NCBI RefSeq assembly: GCF_018129995.1
Contig: NZ_JAFCKS010000002.1
Location: 62,001 to 126,000 of the forward strand
Reading direction: 5' to 3'
Length of the DNA: 64,000 nt
From: Bradyrhizobium sp. SZCCT0153
GTDB lineage: Bacteria; Pseudomonadota; Alphaproteobacteria; Rhizobiales; Xanthobacteraceae
Shown here: one piece after another, positions 52,173 to 59,927 of the stretch
Position numbering within the stretch: position 1 is the first letter of the stretch
Layout: each line of letters starts with the position of its first letter
Notes under the pieces: model-generated
Databases searched by the model: none
Seen by the model: the letters and a program-made list of their open reading frames with translations, nothing else
What the model was told of the DNA's origin: nothing
Program-made: the position numbers and the translations under genes

Positions 52173-53072
52173 ATGCGCCTTCTGGCCGTGCTTTTCGTCC
52201 TGGTATTTTCTCAGCCGCTGTTGGCCACCGAGCAGGAACGCGAGCTGACCGTCGGCGGTCGCGTGGCGCTGGCGACTTTGCGCACGCCGGAGCCGATGAC
52301 GGCGGAGACGCCGCTGGTGGTGATGACCCACGGCACGCTGGCCCACAAGGACATGGAGACCATCCAGGGGCTCGCCAGGCTGCTGCAGGAGCGCGGCATC
52401 GCGACGCTGGCGCACAATCTGACGCTCGGCCTCGATCGTCGCAAGGGCATGTTCGATTGCGCACAGAAGCACGACTATCTGACGGGCGACGCCGTCGCGG
52501 AGATCGGCGCGTGGATTGCCGAAGCCGGGAAGTCGTCGCGGCGGATTTATGCCTTTGGCCATTCCCGGGGAGCCAACCAGGTTGTGCGCTACCTGACGGC
52601 CGGATCTGACGCCGTGCGTGGGGCGGTGCTGCTTGCTCCGGCGACCCGCGCGACCGAGATCGACCTGCGCGCGGCCTATGCCAAGACCTATGGCGCGCTG
52701 CTCTCGCCGTTGCTGGATCAGGCTTGGCGGGCGGTCGATGCGGGCCGCGGCGGCGAGTGGATCAATGTTCCCGGATTTATCTATTGTCGCGATGCGGTCG
52801 TCACGCCGCGCGCCTTTCAGTCGTTCTACCGGGATGATCCGCTGCAGGACACGGCGGCTTTCGCCGCCACGCTGAAGCTCCCCGTCCTGGTGCTCGCCGG
52901 GGCCAAGGACACCACGGTTTCCGATGTCCTGCCATCATTCGGCCCATTGGCGGCCAGGCAAGGCAGCAACATTCGCATCGCGACCATCGACGATGCGGAT
53001 CATTTCTTTCGGGACCTGGCGGCGGAAGACGCTGCGGACCGCATTGCGGAGTTCGTCAAGCAGACGCCTTAG
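52173..53072 (+). CDS. Secreted alpha/beta hydrolase in the sox operon
   Basis: The 299-residue protein has a signal peptide (RLLAVLFVLVFSQPLLATE) and an alpha/beta-hydrolase fold: oxyanion region VVMTHGTLAHKDME, nucleophile Ser in YAFGHSRGANQVV, and a likely His in DDADHFFRDLA at the C terminus with an Asp in VLAGAKDTTV. It resembles DUF3530-type or dienelactone-hydrolase-like proteins. It lies between the two DsrE genes with short gaps (15 and 8 bp), so it is part of the same transcript. Its role in sulfur oxidation is unknown. Confidence 0.85.
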   Translation: MRLLAVLFVLVFSQPLLATEQERELTVGGRVALATLRTPEPMTAETPLVVMTHGTLAHKDMETIQGLARLLQERGIATLAHNLTLGLDRRKGMFDCAQKHDYLTGDAVAEIGAWIAEAGKSSRRIYAFGHSRGANQVVRYLTAGSDAVRGAVLLAPATRATEIDLRAAYAKTYGALLSPLLDQAWRAVDAGRGGEWINVPGFIYCRDAVVTPRAFQSFYRDDPLQDTAAFAATLKLPVLVLAGAKDTTVSDVLPSFGPLAARQGSNIRIATIDDADHFFRDLAAEDAADRIAEFVKQTP

Positions 53073-53080
53073 GAGGAATC

Positions 53081-53524
53081 ATGGAACGTCGATCGTTGCT
53101 GAGTGCCGGTGTCACGTTGCTGCTGGGGGCTTTCGGGGCCGGACAGGCCGTTGCCGCAGCTGGGCCCGGCCCGCGGCAGCGCGTGGTCTACCATCTTGCA
53201 GATATCGATCGCGTCGTGTTCGTGCTCGGCAATATCCAGAACCATGTCGACGGCGTTGGCGGGCCTGGTCAGGCCGACATTCGGCTCGTCGTTCACGGTC
53301 CGGCGCTGCGCGCCTTTCACGCGCTGTCGGCGGATAGCCACGTCGTCTCCACGATGGAGCGGCTCACCAAAGAGCAAGTCGGCTTCGACGCTTGCGCCAA
53401 CACGATGAAGGCCCAGGGCGTGAAGCTCGACGATCTCACCCCGGGGTTCGTCGTGGCCGAGAAGGGCGGTGTCGTCCGGCTGGCCGAGCTGCAACAGCAG
53501 GGCTATGCCTATCTGCGCCCCTGA
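53081..53524 (+). CDS. Exported DsrE-family protein, second copy
   Basis: The 147-residue protein has an export leader (ERRSLLSAGVTLLLGAFGAG) and a DsrE-like domain with HLADIDRVVFVLGNIQNHVD, IRLVVHGPALRAFHA and the Cys-containing FDACANTMKAQGVKLDDL. It is more typical of the family than the first copy. The ribosome site is AGGAGG. As with the first copy, a periplasmic persulfide-carrier role is likely from family and context, not from direct evidence. Confidence 0.9.
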   Translation: MERRSLLSAGVTLLLGAFGAGQAVAAAGPGPRQRVVYHLADIDRVVFVLGNIQNHVDGVGGPGQADIRLVVHGPALRAFHALSADSHVVSTMERLTKEQVGFDACANTMKAQGVKLDDLTPGFVVAEKGGVVRLAELQQQGYAYLRP

Positions 53525-53639
53525 GCGCTTCGAAAATGCGTTATCGCCCTGTTCGACATCTGGTCGGTTTTGATCTGGCTCATTTGGGGAAAATGCAGGA
53601 TCGATAGACTGGGCAGATCTCGAGGGAGTCGAAGCGAAC

Positions 53640-54725
53640 GTGCTGACGTCCATCGCCGATCTCATAGGTGAGGATCTGCTGTCGTGGATCGGCGGGCTTC
53701 TGGTCGGCGGCCTTTTCGGCTTCTTCGCGCAACGCAGCCGTTTTTGCCTCCGCGCCGCGGCGATCGAGTTTTCGCGCGGGCAAGCAGGGCAGCGACTGGC
53801 GGTCTGGTTGTTGACCTTTGCCGGCGCTCTGATGGGAACGCAGTTGCTGGTTGCACTCGGATGGCTTGACGTCTCCGAGGCGCGTCAGCTTGCCCAGCAG
53901 GGCAGTATCTCCGGCGCGCTGATCGGCGGCTTGATGTTCGGTTGCGGCATGGTGTTGGCGCGAGGCTGCGCGAGCCGCCTGCTGGTGCTTTCGGCCAACG
54001 GCAACCTGCGCGCCCTTCTATCGGGTCTGGTGTTCGCTGTTGCGGCACAAGCAGCCTATCGCGGCCTGCTGTCGCCGGCTCGGGAGTGGCTGACCAATCT
54101 TTGGCTGATCAACGGCGGCCCGTCGCGGGACATCATGAGCCTGGTGGGCGGCGGGACGCCGGAAAAGCTTGCCTTCAGCGCGATCTGGCTGCTGGCCGGC
54201 TTCGGTTTCGCGTTTCGCAGCCGTCTTGCTCCACGGTTGCTCTGGTCCGCACTTCTGACCGGCGCGGCCGTCGTTGCAGGCTGGGTTTTCACTTACCAAC
54301 TGTCCCAGTCCTCTTTTTCACCCGTGGCGCTGAAGAGTCTCACTTTCAGCGGACCATCCGCCGAGGTCCTGACCGTCGTGCTGAACAGTCCCTACATTCG
54401 TCTTGATTTCGATCTGGGTATCATCCCGGGCGTTTTTCTCGGTTCTTTCGCCGCCGCCGCCTGTGGGCACGAGTTCCGGCTGGAGGGCTTTTCCGACGGG
54501 CTCGGCATGCGCCGCTACCTGATCGGCGCCGTCCTGATGGGGTTCGGCGCCATGCTGGCCGGCGGCTGCGCCGTCGGCGCCGGAATCACGGGCGCCTCGG
54601 TGTTCGCATTGACGGCATGGCTCGTGCTTATCGGCATGTGGGTCGGGGCGGCACTCACCGATCTGCTCGTCGACCGCGGCTGGTCACCACAGCTGCGCCA
54701 CGCCGCCAGCGCCGAGCGCGCGTGA
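53640..54725 (+). CDS. YeeE/YedE-family sulfur permease (SoxT-like, second)
   Basis: This 361-residue permease starts at GTG (53640) with GAGGGA upstream. About ten membrane helices carry the conserved Cys in AQRSRFCLRAAAIEF, MFGCGMVLARGCASRLLVLS and MLAGGCAVGAGITGAS. It is a full-length YeeE/YedE protein, diverged from soxT at 41.6 kb. Its position after the DsrE genes suggests uptake or release of a sulfur species tied to their function. Confidence 0.92.
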   Translation: MLTSIADLIGEDLLSWIGGLLVGGLFGFFAQRSRFCLRAAAIEFSRGQAGQRLAVWLLTFAGALMGTQLLVALGWLDVSEARQLAQQGSISGALIGGLMFGCGMVLARGCASRLLVLSANGNLRALLSGLVFAVAAQAAYRGLLSPAREWLTNLWLINGGPSRDIMSLVGGGTPEKLAFSAIWLLAGFGFAFRSRLAPRLLWSALLTGAAVVAGWVFTYQLSQSSFSPVALKSLTFSGPSAEVLTVVLNSPYIRLDFDLGIIPGVFLGSFAAAACGHEFRLEGFSDGLGMRRYLIGAVLMGFGAMLAGGCAVGAGITGASVFALTAWLVLIGMWVGAALTDLLVDRGWSPQLRHAASAERA

Positions 54726-54754
54726 CGTGCCGGTATTATTTTAGATATTGCTAA

Positions 54755-54770
54755 ATTCAATTTATTGAAT
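54755..54770. promoter_or_regulatory. ATTC-N8-GAAT operator candidate before pmpA-like gene
   Basis: ATTCAAT-TT-ATTGAAT is a perfect 16-bp inverted repeat and also fits ATTC-N8-GAAT. It lies 60 bp before the YeeE-type gene at 54831 in a strongly AT-rich stretch (54733-54780), a likely promoter. A sulfane-sulfur-sensing ArsR protein encoded nearby is the natural ligand. Confidence 0.65.
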
Positions 54771-54830
54771 ATAAATAGTCTCGATGGCCATAGCGGCGGC
54801 CGCGAAAGTCGCTTTCGGGGAAGACGCACC

Positions 54831-55382
54831 ATGACGACGATCACCCATGATATCGCACGAGACGTGCCGCGAAGTGCCCGGATCGACTGGTCCCCTTATC
54901 TGGTCGGCGCCGGCATCGGCATCCTGAGCTGGATCGCGTTCGGCCTGTTTGGCGATCCGCTCGGCGTCACCACCGCGTATTCACGCATCGCATCGCTGTT
55001 TGCCACGCCGTTCATCGGTGCCGATGCGGTTGCGCAAAACAGCTATTGGAAGAGCATGCCGCTGAAGTGGGACTACGGCGTTTGGTTCCTGGTCGGCATT
55101 CCCTTCGGCGCCTTCGTATCGGCCGTGCTGTCGGGGACCTGGCGCCTCGAACTCGTGCCCGAAGTCTGGAAGGAGCGTTTCGGCCCATCGGTGACGAAGC
55201 GCTTCATCGCCGCTTTTGCCGGCGGGGTCGTCATCATGTACGGCGCGCGCCTCGCCGGCGGCTGCACCAGCGGCCACGGTATCTCCGGCGGCCTTCAGCT
55301 TGCGCTGTCGAGCTGGCTGTTCCTGGGGGTGATGTTCGCAACCGGTCTCGTCGTGTCGGCCGTCATGTTCCGCAAGTCCTGA
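54831..55382 (+). CDS. PmpA-like half-size YeeE/YedE permease
   Basis: The 183-residue membrane protein has about four helices and the YeeE Cys motif MYGARLAGGCTSGHGISGGL. It is half the size of SoxT-type permeases and paired with the next gene, as in the PmpA/PmpB pairs known from sulfide-responsive operons. The start ATG at 54831 is preferred to 54765, which lies in the operator. The two genes are 10 bp apart. Confidence 0.92.
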   Translation: MTTITHDIARDVPRSARIDWSPYLVGAGIGILSWIAFGLFGDPLGVTTAYSRIASLFATPFIGADAVAQNSYWKSMPLKWDYGVWFLVGIPFGAFVSAVLSGTWRLELVPEVWKERFGPSVTKRFIAAFAGGVVIMYGARLAGGCTSGHGISGGLQLALSSWLFLGVMFATGLVVSAVMFRKS

Positions 55383-55392
55383 GGAGACGATC

Positions 55393-55929
55393 ATGCTTGC
55401 TATCTTTGGTGCCTTGGTGATGGGGGCGGCCTTCGGTTTCCTGCTGCAGCGTGGCAAAGTGACAAGCTGCAACGTGATCGAGAACCAGTTCCGCCTGCGC
55501 GACTTCACGGTCCTCAAGGTCATGGGCACCGCGATCGTGGTCGGCGGGATCGGCGTCCTGCTGCTGGTCGATACCGGCAACTCCAAATATTACGTCAAGG
55601 ATGCCAACATGCTCGCGGTCGCGCTGGGCGCGGCGCTGTTCGGCGTCGGAATGGTGGTCTACGGCTACTGCCCCGGAACGGCTCTCGGTGCGATCGCGAC
55701 CGGCAGCGTTCATGCGTTGGTGGGTGCCCTCGGCATGGTGGCCGGCGCGATTCTCTATGCGCTGAGTTTCGACTGGCTCAAGGGGCATGTCTTGAATGTC
55801 TGGGCGCTTGGCAAGGTCCGGTTGCCGGATCTGACAGGTGTGCCCGACGCGGCGTGGTTCATCGCGCTCGCGATCGGGGCCGGATTGTTCTTCTGGTGGG
55901 TCGAGACGAGTCAGCCGAAGCGGGCCTGA
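55393..55929 (+). CDS. PmpB-like half-size YeeE/YedE permease
   Basis: The 178-residue membrane protein has about five helices, with conserved Cys in GKVTSCNVIENQFRLRD and VVYGYCPGTALGAIATG. It matches the second partner of YeeE-type two-gene permeases. A GAGGAG site precedes the ATG. With PmpA-like it probably moves a sulfur species and is controlled by the adjacent ArsR-type regulator. Confidence 0.92.
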   Translation: MLAIFGALVMGAAFGFLLQRGKVTSCNVIENQFRLRDFTVLKVMGTAIVVGGIGVLLLVDTGNSKYYVKDANMLAVALGAALFGVGMVVYGYCPGTALGAIATGSVHALVGALGMVAGAILYALSFDWLKGHVLNVWALGKVRLPDLTGVPDAAWFIALAIGAGLFFWWVETSQPKRA

Positions 55930-55953
55930 AACACCGGGCGCCGGCAGGGCGGC

Positions 55954-56271
55954 TCAGTGAGCCTTCCTGCCGCAATACAGCCGGTGCAGGGTGGCAAACA
56001 GCTCTTCCACCCGCGGATCGGAAATGCGGTACCAGATCGTCTGGCTGTCGCGCCGGGAGGCGACCAGCCGTTCGCCGCGCATTTTCGCAAGATGCTGCGA
56101 GAGCGCCGAGGGTGAAATCCCGACGGAGTCCGCGAGGGTGCCGGCGCTCGCTTCGCCGAGCTCGACCAGCTGGCACAGGATCAGCAGGCGATGCTCATTG
56201 GCAAACATGCGCATCAGCGCGGCGAGCTCGCTCGCTTTTTTCTCCAGGATCTGAGTATCCGGCTTGCGCAT
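55954..56271 (-). CDS. BigR/SqrR-like ArsR-family repressor, second copy
   Basis: From ATG 56271 the regulator has 105 residues; GAAGGA lies 5 nt before this start, while the longer frame to 56322 has none. The winged helix is plain (NEHRLLILCQLVELGEASAG, recognition helix SPSALSQHLAKMRGERLV, wing RRDSQTIWYRI). C33 in LILC and C100 in RLYCGR are the pair expected of sulfane-sulfur sensors. It is divergent from the rhodanese gene and convergent with pmpB, so it likely controls the rhodanese and permease genes. Confidence 0.9.
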   Translation of the reverse strand: MRKPDTQILEKKASELAALMRMFANEHRLLILCQLVELGEASAGTLADSVGISPSALSQHLAKMRGERLVASRRDSQTIWYRISDPRVEELFATLHRLYCGRKAH

Positions 56272-56383
56272 CTGGTCCTTCAATAGCATTCGGCATTCCA
56301 TCGTCAAGGGCCGCGCCGGCACCGCTTCCTTCGCGAAGATCGAGCGTGATGCCGCGATCGTTTGGATCCAAAAGGTTGAATAT

Positions 56384-56399
56384 ATTCGATAATTAGAAT
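56384..56399. promoter_or_regulatory. ATTC-N8-GAAT operator candidate between arsR-like and rhodanese genes
   Basis: ATTC-GATAATTA-GAAT fits the spaced inverted repeat exactly and overlaps a second palindrome, GAATATATTC (56378-56387). The site lies 113 bp from the repressor start and 56 bp from the rhodanese start, in the divergent promoter gap, suggesting autoregulation and shared control. Confidence 0.65.
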
Positions 56400-56454
56400 A
56401 TGAATTGCGGTGCGGCGGCTGGGTCGGTTTAGCGAAGCAAAGAAGGAATCTGCC

Positions 56455-56796
56455 ATGTTGTCAGGATTGCTGAAGAAGTTTGCGGGGGCGACCAGCGTTG
56501 CTGCGATCGATCATGATGAGCTGGTGCAGGCGCATCGCGAGAAGAGCTGCACGATCGTCGATGTCCGGGAGCCGCACGAATTCCGTAATGGTCACATTCC
56601 CGGTGCTCTCAATCATCCGCTGTCGCAGTTCGATCCGGCGAGATTGGCGCAGGGCAAGCCGATCGTTCTGATTTGTCAGGCGGGAGGTCGCTCGGCGACC
56701 GCGCTGCGCCGCGCACTCGCCGCCGGCCAGCAGAACGTGCGCCATTATCCGGGCGGCATGAGCGGCTGGCGTTCGCGTGGTGGCCACGTCGACTAG
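56455..56796 (+). CDS. Rhodanese-domain sulfurtransferase
   Basis: The 113-residue single-domain rhodanese has the CH2A-type motif IVDVREPHEFRNGHIPGA and the active-site loop LICQAGGRSATALRRAL, whose Cys forms a persulfide. It has no signal peptide and so acts in the cytoplasm, moving sulfane sulfur delivered by the permeases. The start at 56455 puts the family N terminus in place; the longer frame to 56410 overlaps the operator region. Confidence 0.92.
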   Translation: MLSGLLKKFAGATSVAAIDHDELVQAHREKSCTIVDVREPHEFRNGHIPGALNHPLSQFDPARLAQGKPIVLICQAGGRSATALRRALAAGQQNVRHYPGGMSGWRSRGGHVD

Positions 56797-56915
56797 CCGT
56801 CTGCAGGTCGTCAAGCTCTGCGCGATCAACGGTACGAAGGGACAACGAAAGCCTGTCGCCAACCAGATCGGCGTCAGTCCAGAGGCGTTCCATCGGGAAT
56901 TGGCCGGCTAATGCT

Positions 56916-57428
56916 CTACCAGAGGTGCCGCCAAAAGCGGCCGCGGTCCGAAGGCGAATCCAGTCGGCCCTTCTGCTCGTCGGTGAGAGTGGCGTAGAAT
57001 GCCTCGAAAGCGGGACGCATGGTCTTGACCGACTGCAGCATCCCTTCCATGCGCTTCTCCATGAACTCCATTCGACCGACCGCGGTGGTTGGCACGTCGG
57101 TCGAACAGGCGAGGCGGAGGGCCTCCGAGGCTTTGTCGGATGCCGCCTTCAATTCATCGAACTTGGCACGTTGCGCATCTGTTGGCTTGATGACCTGTTC
57201 GAGCCGGTCAATGCGCCATCCGGAAAAGCCGGCGGCAGCGGGGCTGCACATGCCCCCGAATCCACCGCGACCCATAAACCCCGGCCCCATCATCATGCCG
57301 GAGCCCATCATGTCCCGTCCCCATCCATGCGCCCCAGGTCCGTAAGGCTGGGCGTTGGCGGCTGGGGAAGACATTGCGATGGCGATTGATACGGAAGCTA
57401 TTGTGACGAGTTGATTGAATTTGAGCAC
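56916..57428 (-). CDS. Spy/CpxP-like periplasmic protein (LTXXQ family)
   Basis: The 170-residue protein has a signal peptide (QLVTIASVSIAIAMSSPAA), a Met/Gly/Phe-rich segment (MMGSGMMMGPGFMGRGGFGG) and a helical domain with two LTXXQ-like repeats, VIKPTDAQRAKFDELKAA and ATLTDEQKGRLD. Spy-type proteins are ATP-independent chaperones; Met-rich forms are often linked to copper or metal stress. The start is taken as GTG 57428 because GGAGG stands 8 nt upstream, while ATG 57443 has no ribosome site. Confidence 0.8.
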   Translation of the reverse strand: MLKFNQLVTIASVSIAIAMSSPAANAQPYGPGAHGWGRDMMGSGMMMGPGFMGRGGFGGMCSPAAAGFSGWRIDRLEQVIKPTDAQRAKFDELKAASDKASEALRLACSTDVPTTAVGRMEFMEKRMEGMLQSVKTMRPAFEAFYATLTDEQKGRLDSPSDRGRFWRHLW

Positions 57429-57656
57429 GGCATGGTCCTCCATTGCTAATCAATCTCTCGGTCGAGGCCCGAGGCTCGACCTTACGAGGCGATGCTCGGT
57501 ATGCCGTTGAGATGGATCAAAAGTGTCGCACAGCCCGCGAGACGTCCTGCATCCAGCAGCTGGACGACACGGATGGGCCGGGGCGATGTCTGCGATAGAT
57601 CAATTTACCCTCGAATTGAGCACCTAGACTGATCGGAAGTTCAGTGGGAGGGCCCG

Positions 57657-58496
57657 ATGGCCATCAGGGACGTTCTTCTAACGTTGACCAGCTACCCCGA
57701 ACCGACCCCGGTTTCGGTCGTGGAAAAGGCGGTTGCGGTTGCGTCGTCCTTGGGTTGTCACATCGCCGCGCTCGCATGCGAGGTTCATGTTCAAGTTCCC
57801 GGCACGTTTCTTTCGAATTCTCTCGTGAATGTCGCGGGAATGGCTGCCAGCGAGGCCAAGAAGAGCCGGGAGAGCGCACAGGCGCTGCTCGCCGCGTTTG
57901 ATTCCATCGCGGACAAAGCCGGCTTATCGCGCGAGAGGATCCTGGATAAATGCTTGACCAACGAGCTGCCGGACGTACTCGTGGAATATGGGCGGCTGCG
58001 CGATCTGATCCTGGTGCCCGTCCCCGAGGCCTACGATCAACGGTTTGCGGAGGCCATTATATTTGGCACGGGAAAGCCAACCTTGGTCCTGCCCGAAGCA
58101 CAGCGAACCAAGCCATTCGAACTCAAGACCGCGGTGGTTGCATGGGATTTCAGCCGGGCTGCCGCTCGCGCGGTTGCCGATGCGATTCCGATCCTGGAGC
58201 ATGCAAGGCAAGTGCGGGTCATAACGGTCGCGAATGAGAAGACCCTCGATACGAAGCATTCAGGCGATGAACTTGCCAAGAACCTTTCGCGGCACGGAAT
58301 CGATGTGATCCTCGACAACGTCGATGCGGCGGGGCGGCCAATTGGGAAGGCCCTTGAAGCGCATGTCGCCTCCTGCAACGCAAACCTCCTCGTGATGGGA
58401 GCATACGGGCACTCTCGGCTCCGGGAGTTCATACTTGGAGGTGCGACCCAAAGCATGTTGTCGAACCCTCCCATCCCGATTTTGTTCTCGCACTGA
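57657..58496 (+). CDS. Universal stress protein (two UspA domains)
   Basis: The 279-residue cytoplasmic protein has two Usp-type halves: residues 3-140 and 155-279. The second half ends with GAYGHSRLREFILGGATQS, the G-2X-G-9X-G(S/T) ATP-binding motif; the first half lacks a clear one. Such proteins respond to oxygen limitation, energy stress or metal stress. GGGAGG precedes the ATG. It precedes the VIT gene by 69 bp on the same strand. Confidence 0.9.
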   Translation: MAIRDVLLTLTSYPEPTPVSVVEKAVAVASSLGCHIAALACEVHVQVPGTFLSNSLVNVAGMAASEAKKSRESAQALLAAFDSIADKAGLSRERILDKCLTNELPDVLVEYGRLRDLILVPVPEAYDQRFAEAIIFGTGKPTLVLPEAQRTKPFELKTAVVAWDFSRAAARAVADAIPILEHARQVRVITVANEKTLDTKHSGDELAKNLSRHGIDVILDNVDAAGRPIGKALEAHVASCNANLLVMGAYGHSRLREFILGGATQSMLSNPPIPILFSH

Positions 58497-58565
58497 TCGA
58501 TAGGGTTCTGCCCCCGGGGCGCGTGACGTCGGCCCGCGGCTTCAGGGCATTGTCAGGAGAACGAT

Positions 58566-59267
58566 ATGAGCCGCCTTCATGTGCACACCGAGAACCATCT
58601 CGTTGATCGGATCGGATGGCTCAGAGCTGCAGTCTTGGGAGCCAATGACGGTATCATCTCGACCGCGAGCCTGGTCGTCGGCGTTGCGGCAGCGGCGGCA
58701 ACCCGAAGCGACGTCCTTATTGCTGGTATTGCCGGATTGGTCGCCGGCGCGATGTCGATGGCCGCGGGCGAATATGTCTCCGTCAGCTCGCAGTCGGATA
58801 CCGAGCAGGCCGATCTTGCTCGGGAGCGCAAGGAGTTGAGCGAGAACCCTGGATTCGAGCTCGACGAACTTGCCGAGATCTACGTCAAGCGGGGTGTCGA
58901 CACGTCGTTGGCGCGGCAGGTAGCGGCGCAATTGATGGCGAAGGACGCGCTGACGGCTCACGCGCGCGACGAATTGGGAATCTCGGAGATTACCGCAGCA
59001 CGTCCGGTCCAGGCCGCGTTTGCCTCGGCTGCAATGTTCTCGGTGGGGGCCGCCATGCCCTTGCTGATGGTTTTCGTGTCGCCTGCCAGCGCCCTGGTCC
59101 CGATTGTGTCCGCTGCATCGCTGGCCTTTCTTGCCGTGCTGGGAGCGGTCGGCGCAAAGGCGGGAGGCGCGAATATGCTGCGTGCGACTGTCCGCGTGAC
59201 ATTCTGGGGCGCCTTTGCCCTGGCGCTGACCGCCGGCATCGGGAAGTTGTTCGGGACTGTGGTCTAG
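58566..59267 (+). CDS. VIT/CCC1-family iron/manganese transporter
   Basis: The 233-residue membrane protein has five helices in the VIT1 pattern: LRAAVLGANDGIISTASLVV in helix 1, GAMSMAAGEYVSVSSQSDTE in helix 2, a cytoplasmic acidic helical domain (residues 75-135) rich in Glu that binds metal, and three C-terminal helices. It exports or stores Fe2+/Mn2+ using a proton gradient. CAGGAG precedes the ATG. It sits between the stress-protein gene and the peptide locus. Confidence 0.93.
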   Translation: MSRLHVHTENHLVDRIGWLRAAVLGANDGIISTASLVVGVAAAAATRSDVLIAGIAGLVAGAMSMAAGEYVSVSSQSDTEQADLARERKELSENPGFELDELAEIYVKRGVDTSLARQVAAQLMAKDALTAHARDELGISEITAARPVQAAFASAAMFSVGAAMPLLMVFVSPASALVPIVSAASLAFLAVLGAVGAKAGGANMLRATVRVTFWGAFALALTAGIGKLFGTVV

Positions 59268-59394
59268 GGTCCGGACCCAATTGGTCCACCAAATAATGGC
59301 AGCGGCCCGAAGTGCATTTTGGCAGGCAGCGCGCCCAAAGGGTTCAGCAACGTCCCTCGGCTCCTGGCGACAAATCATTTCCAATAGCGACAAG

Positions 59395-59408
59395 GTGACT
59401 GCAGTCAC
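59395..59408. promoter_or_regulatory. Perfect 14-bp palindrome before first local leader-peptide gene
   Basis: GTGACTGCAGTCAC is perfectly self-complementary and lies 77 bp before the start of the peptide gene at 59485. Its core GTCAC half also appears in the GGTCACAGGT/ACCTGTGACC elements upstream of the other two precursor genes. A regulator-binding role is inferred only. Confidence 0.4.
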
Positions 59409-59484
59409 ATCAACCCCTCGTGCGTGCCGACACATTGCCCGTGGTTGCGGGATGGCCTCGCAGCGTCAACGGGAGAAAACGACG

Positions 59485-59715
59485 ATGAGCGTTCCGACGA
59501 ACAACGACTTTGCAAATTGTGAGCTGTCCCTTGAGGAGCTCGATTCCGTCGCTGGCGGCGGTCTGTGGGGCTGGATCAAGCACGAAGCGTCCTCGGCCTG
59601 GGATTGGCTCAAGCACGATGGCCTGAAAGTCGCGGAAGCCATCATCAAGGTGATCGCGCATCCCCCGACTGGCCCCGGCCCGGGTCCAACCGTGCCCCCG
59701 CTCAGAATGTCCTGA
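59485..59715 (+). CDS. Double-glycine leader precursor peptide A
   Basis: The 76-residue precursor has a 25-residue leader ending CELSLEELDSVAGG with hydrophobic residues at the expected -4, -7 and -12 places. Cleavage after G25 frees a 51-residue core: a Trp-rich amphipathic helix (GLWGWIKHEASSAWDWLKHD), a second helix (GLKVAEAIIKVIAH) and a Pro/Gly-rich tail PPTGPGPGPTVPPLRMS. The core lacks Cys, so lanthionine or disulfide modification is unlikely. Leader length and tail (GPGP..PPL) match the orphan at 25137. The HlyD/C39-ABC exporter lies 1.4 kb downstream. A membrane-active or signalling role is inferred. Confidence 0.85.
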   Translation: MSVPTNNDFANCELSLEELDSVAGGGLWGWIKHEASSAWDWLKHDGLKVAEAIIKVIAHPPTGPGPGPTVPPLRMS

Positions 59716-59746
59716 CCCTGGACGGGACCAGCCGGTCAAGCTTGGG

Positions 59747-59775
59747 ATTCCCGGGCCATCGGCCCGGGAATTTCG
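59747..59775 (+). terminator. Intrinsic terminator after precursor peptide A
   Basis: ATTCCCGGGCC, a 3-base loop and GGCCCGGGAAT form an 11-bp perfect stem followed by TTCGTCT. It lies 31 bp downstream of the stop codon. Confidence 0.8.
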
Positions 59776-59927
59776 TCTGAGCGAACGAAAGAGAGGCCAA
59801 AATCCGGTGCGGGCTCCCCTCCATGCTCCTGTGTGAGGGGCCTCACAGTCTGGACGAACCTCGGGTCCTATACCTGTGACCACTGATTGAGAGGGGCGGT
59901 CCCTCCTAAGGCAAACAGGAGATGGCA

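Noticed and set aside
59268..59484. N-terminal extension of precursor peptide A from 59281
   Set aside because: The ATG at 59485 has a ribosome site and gives a standard 25-residue leader; the extension covers the promoter palindrome.
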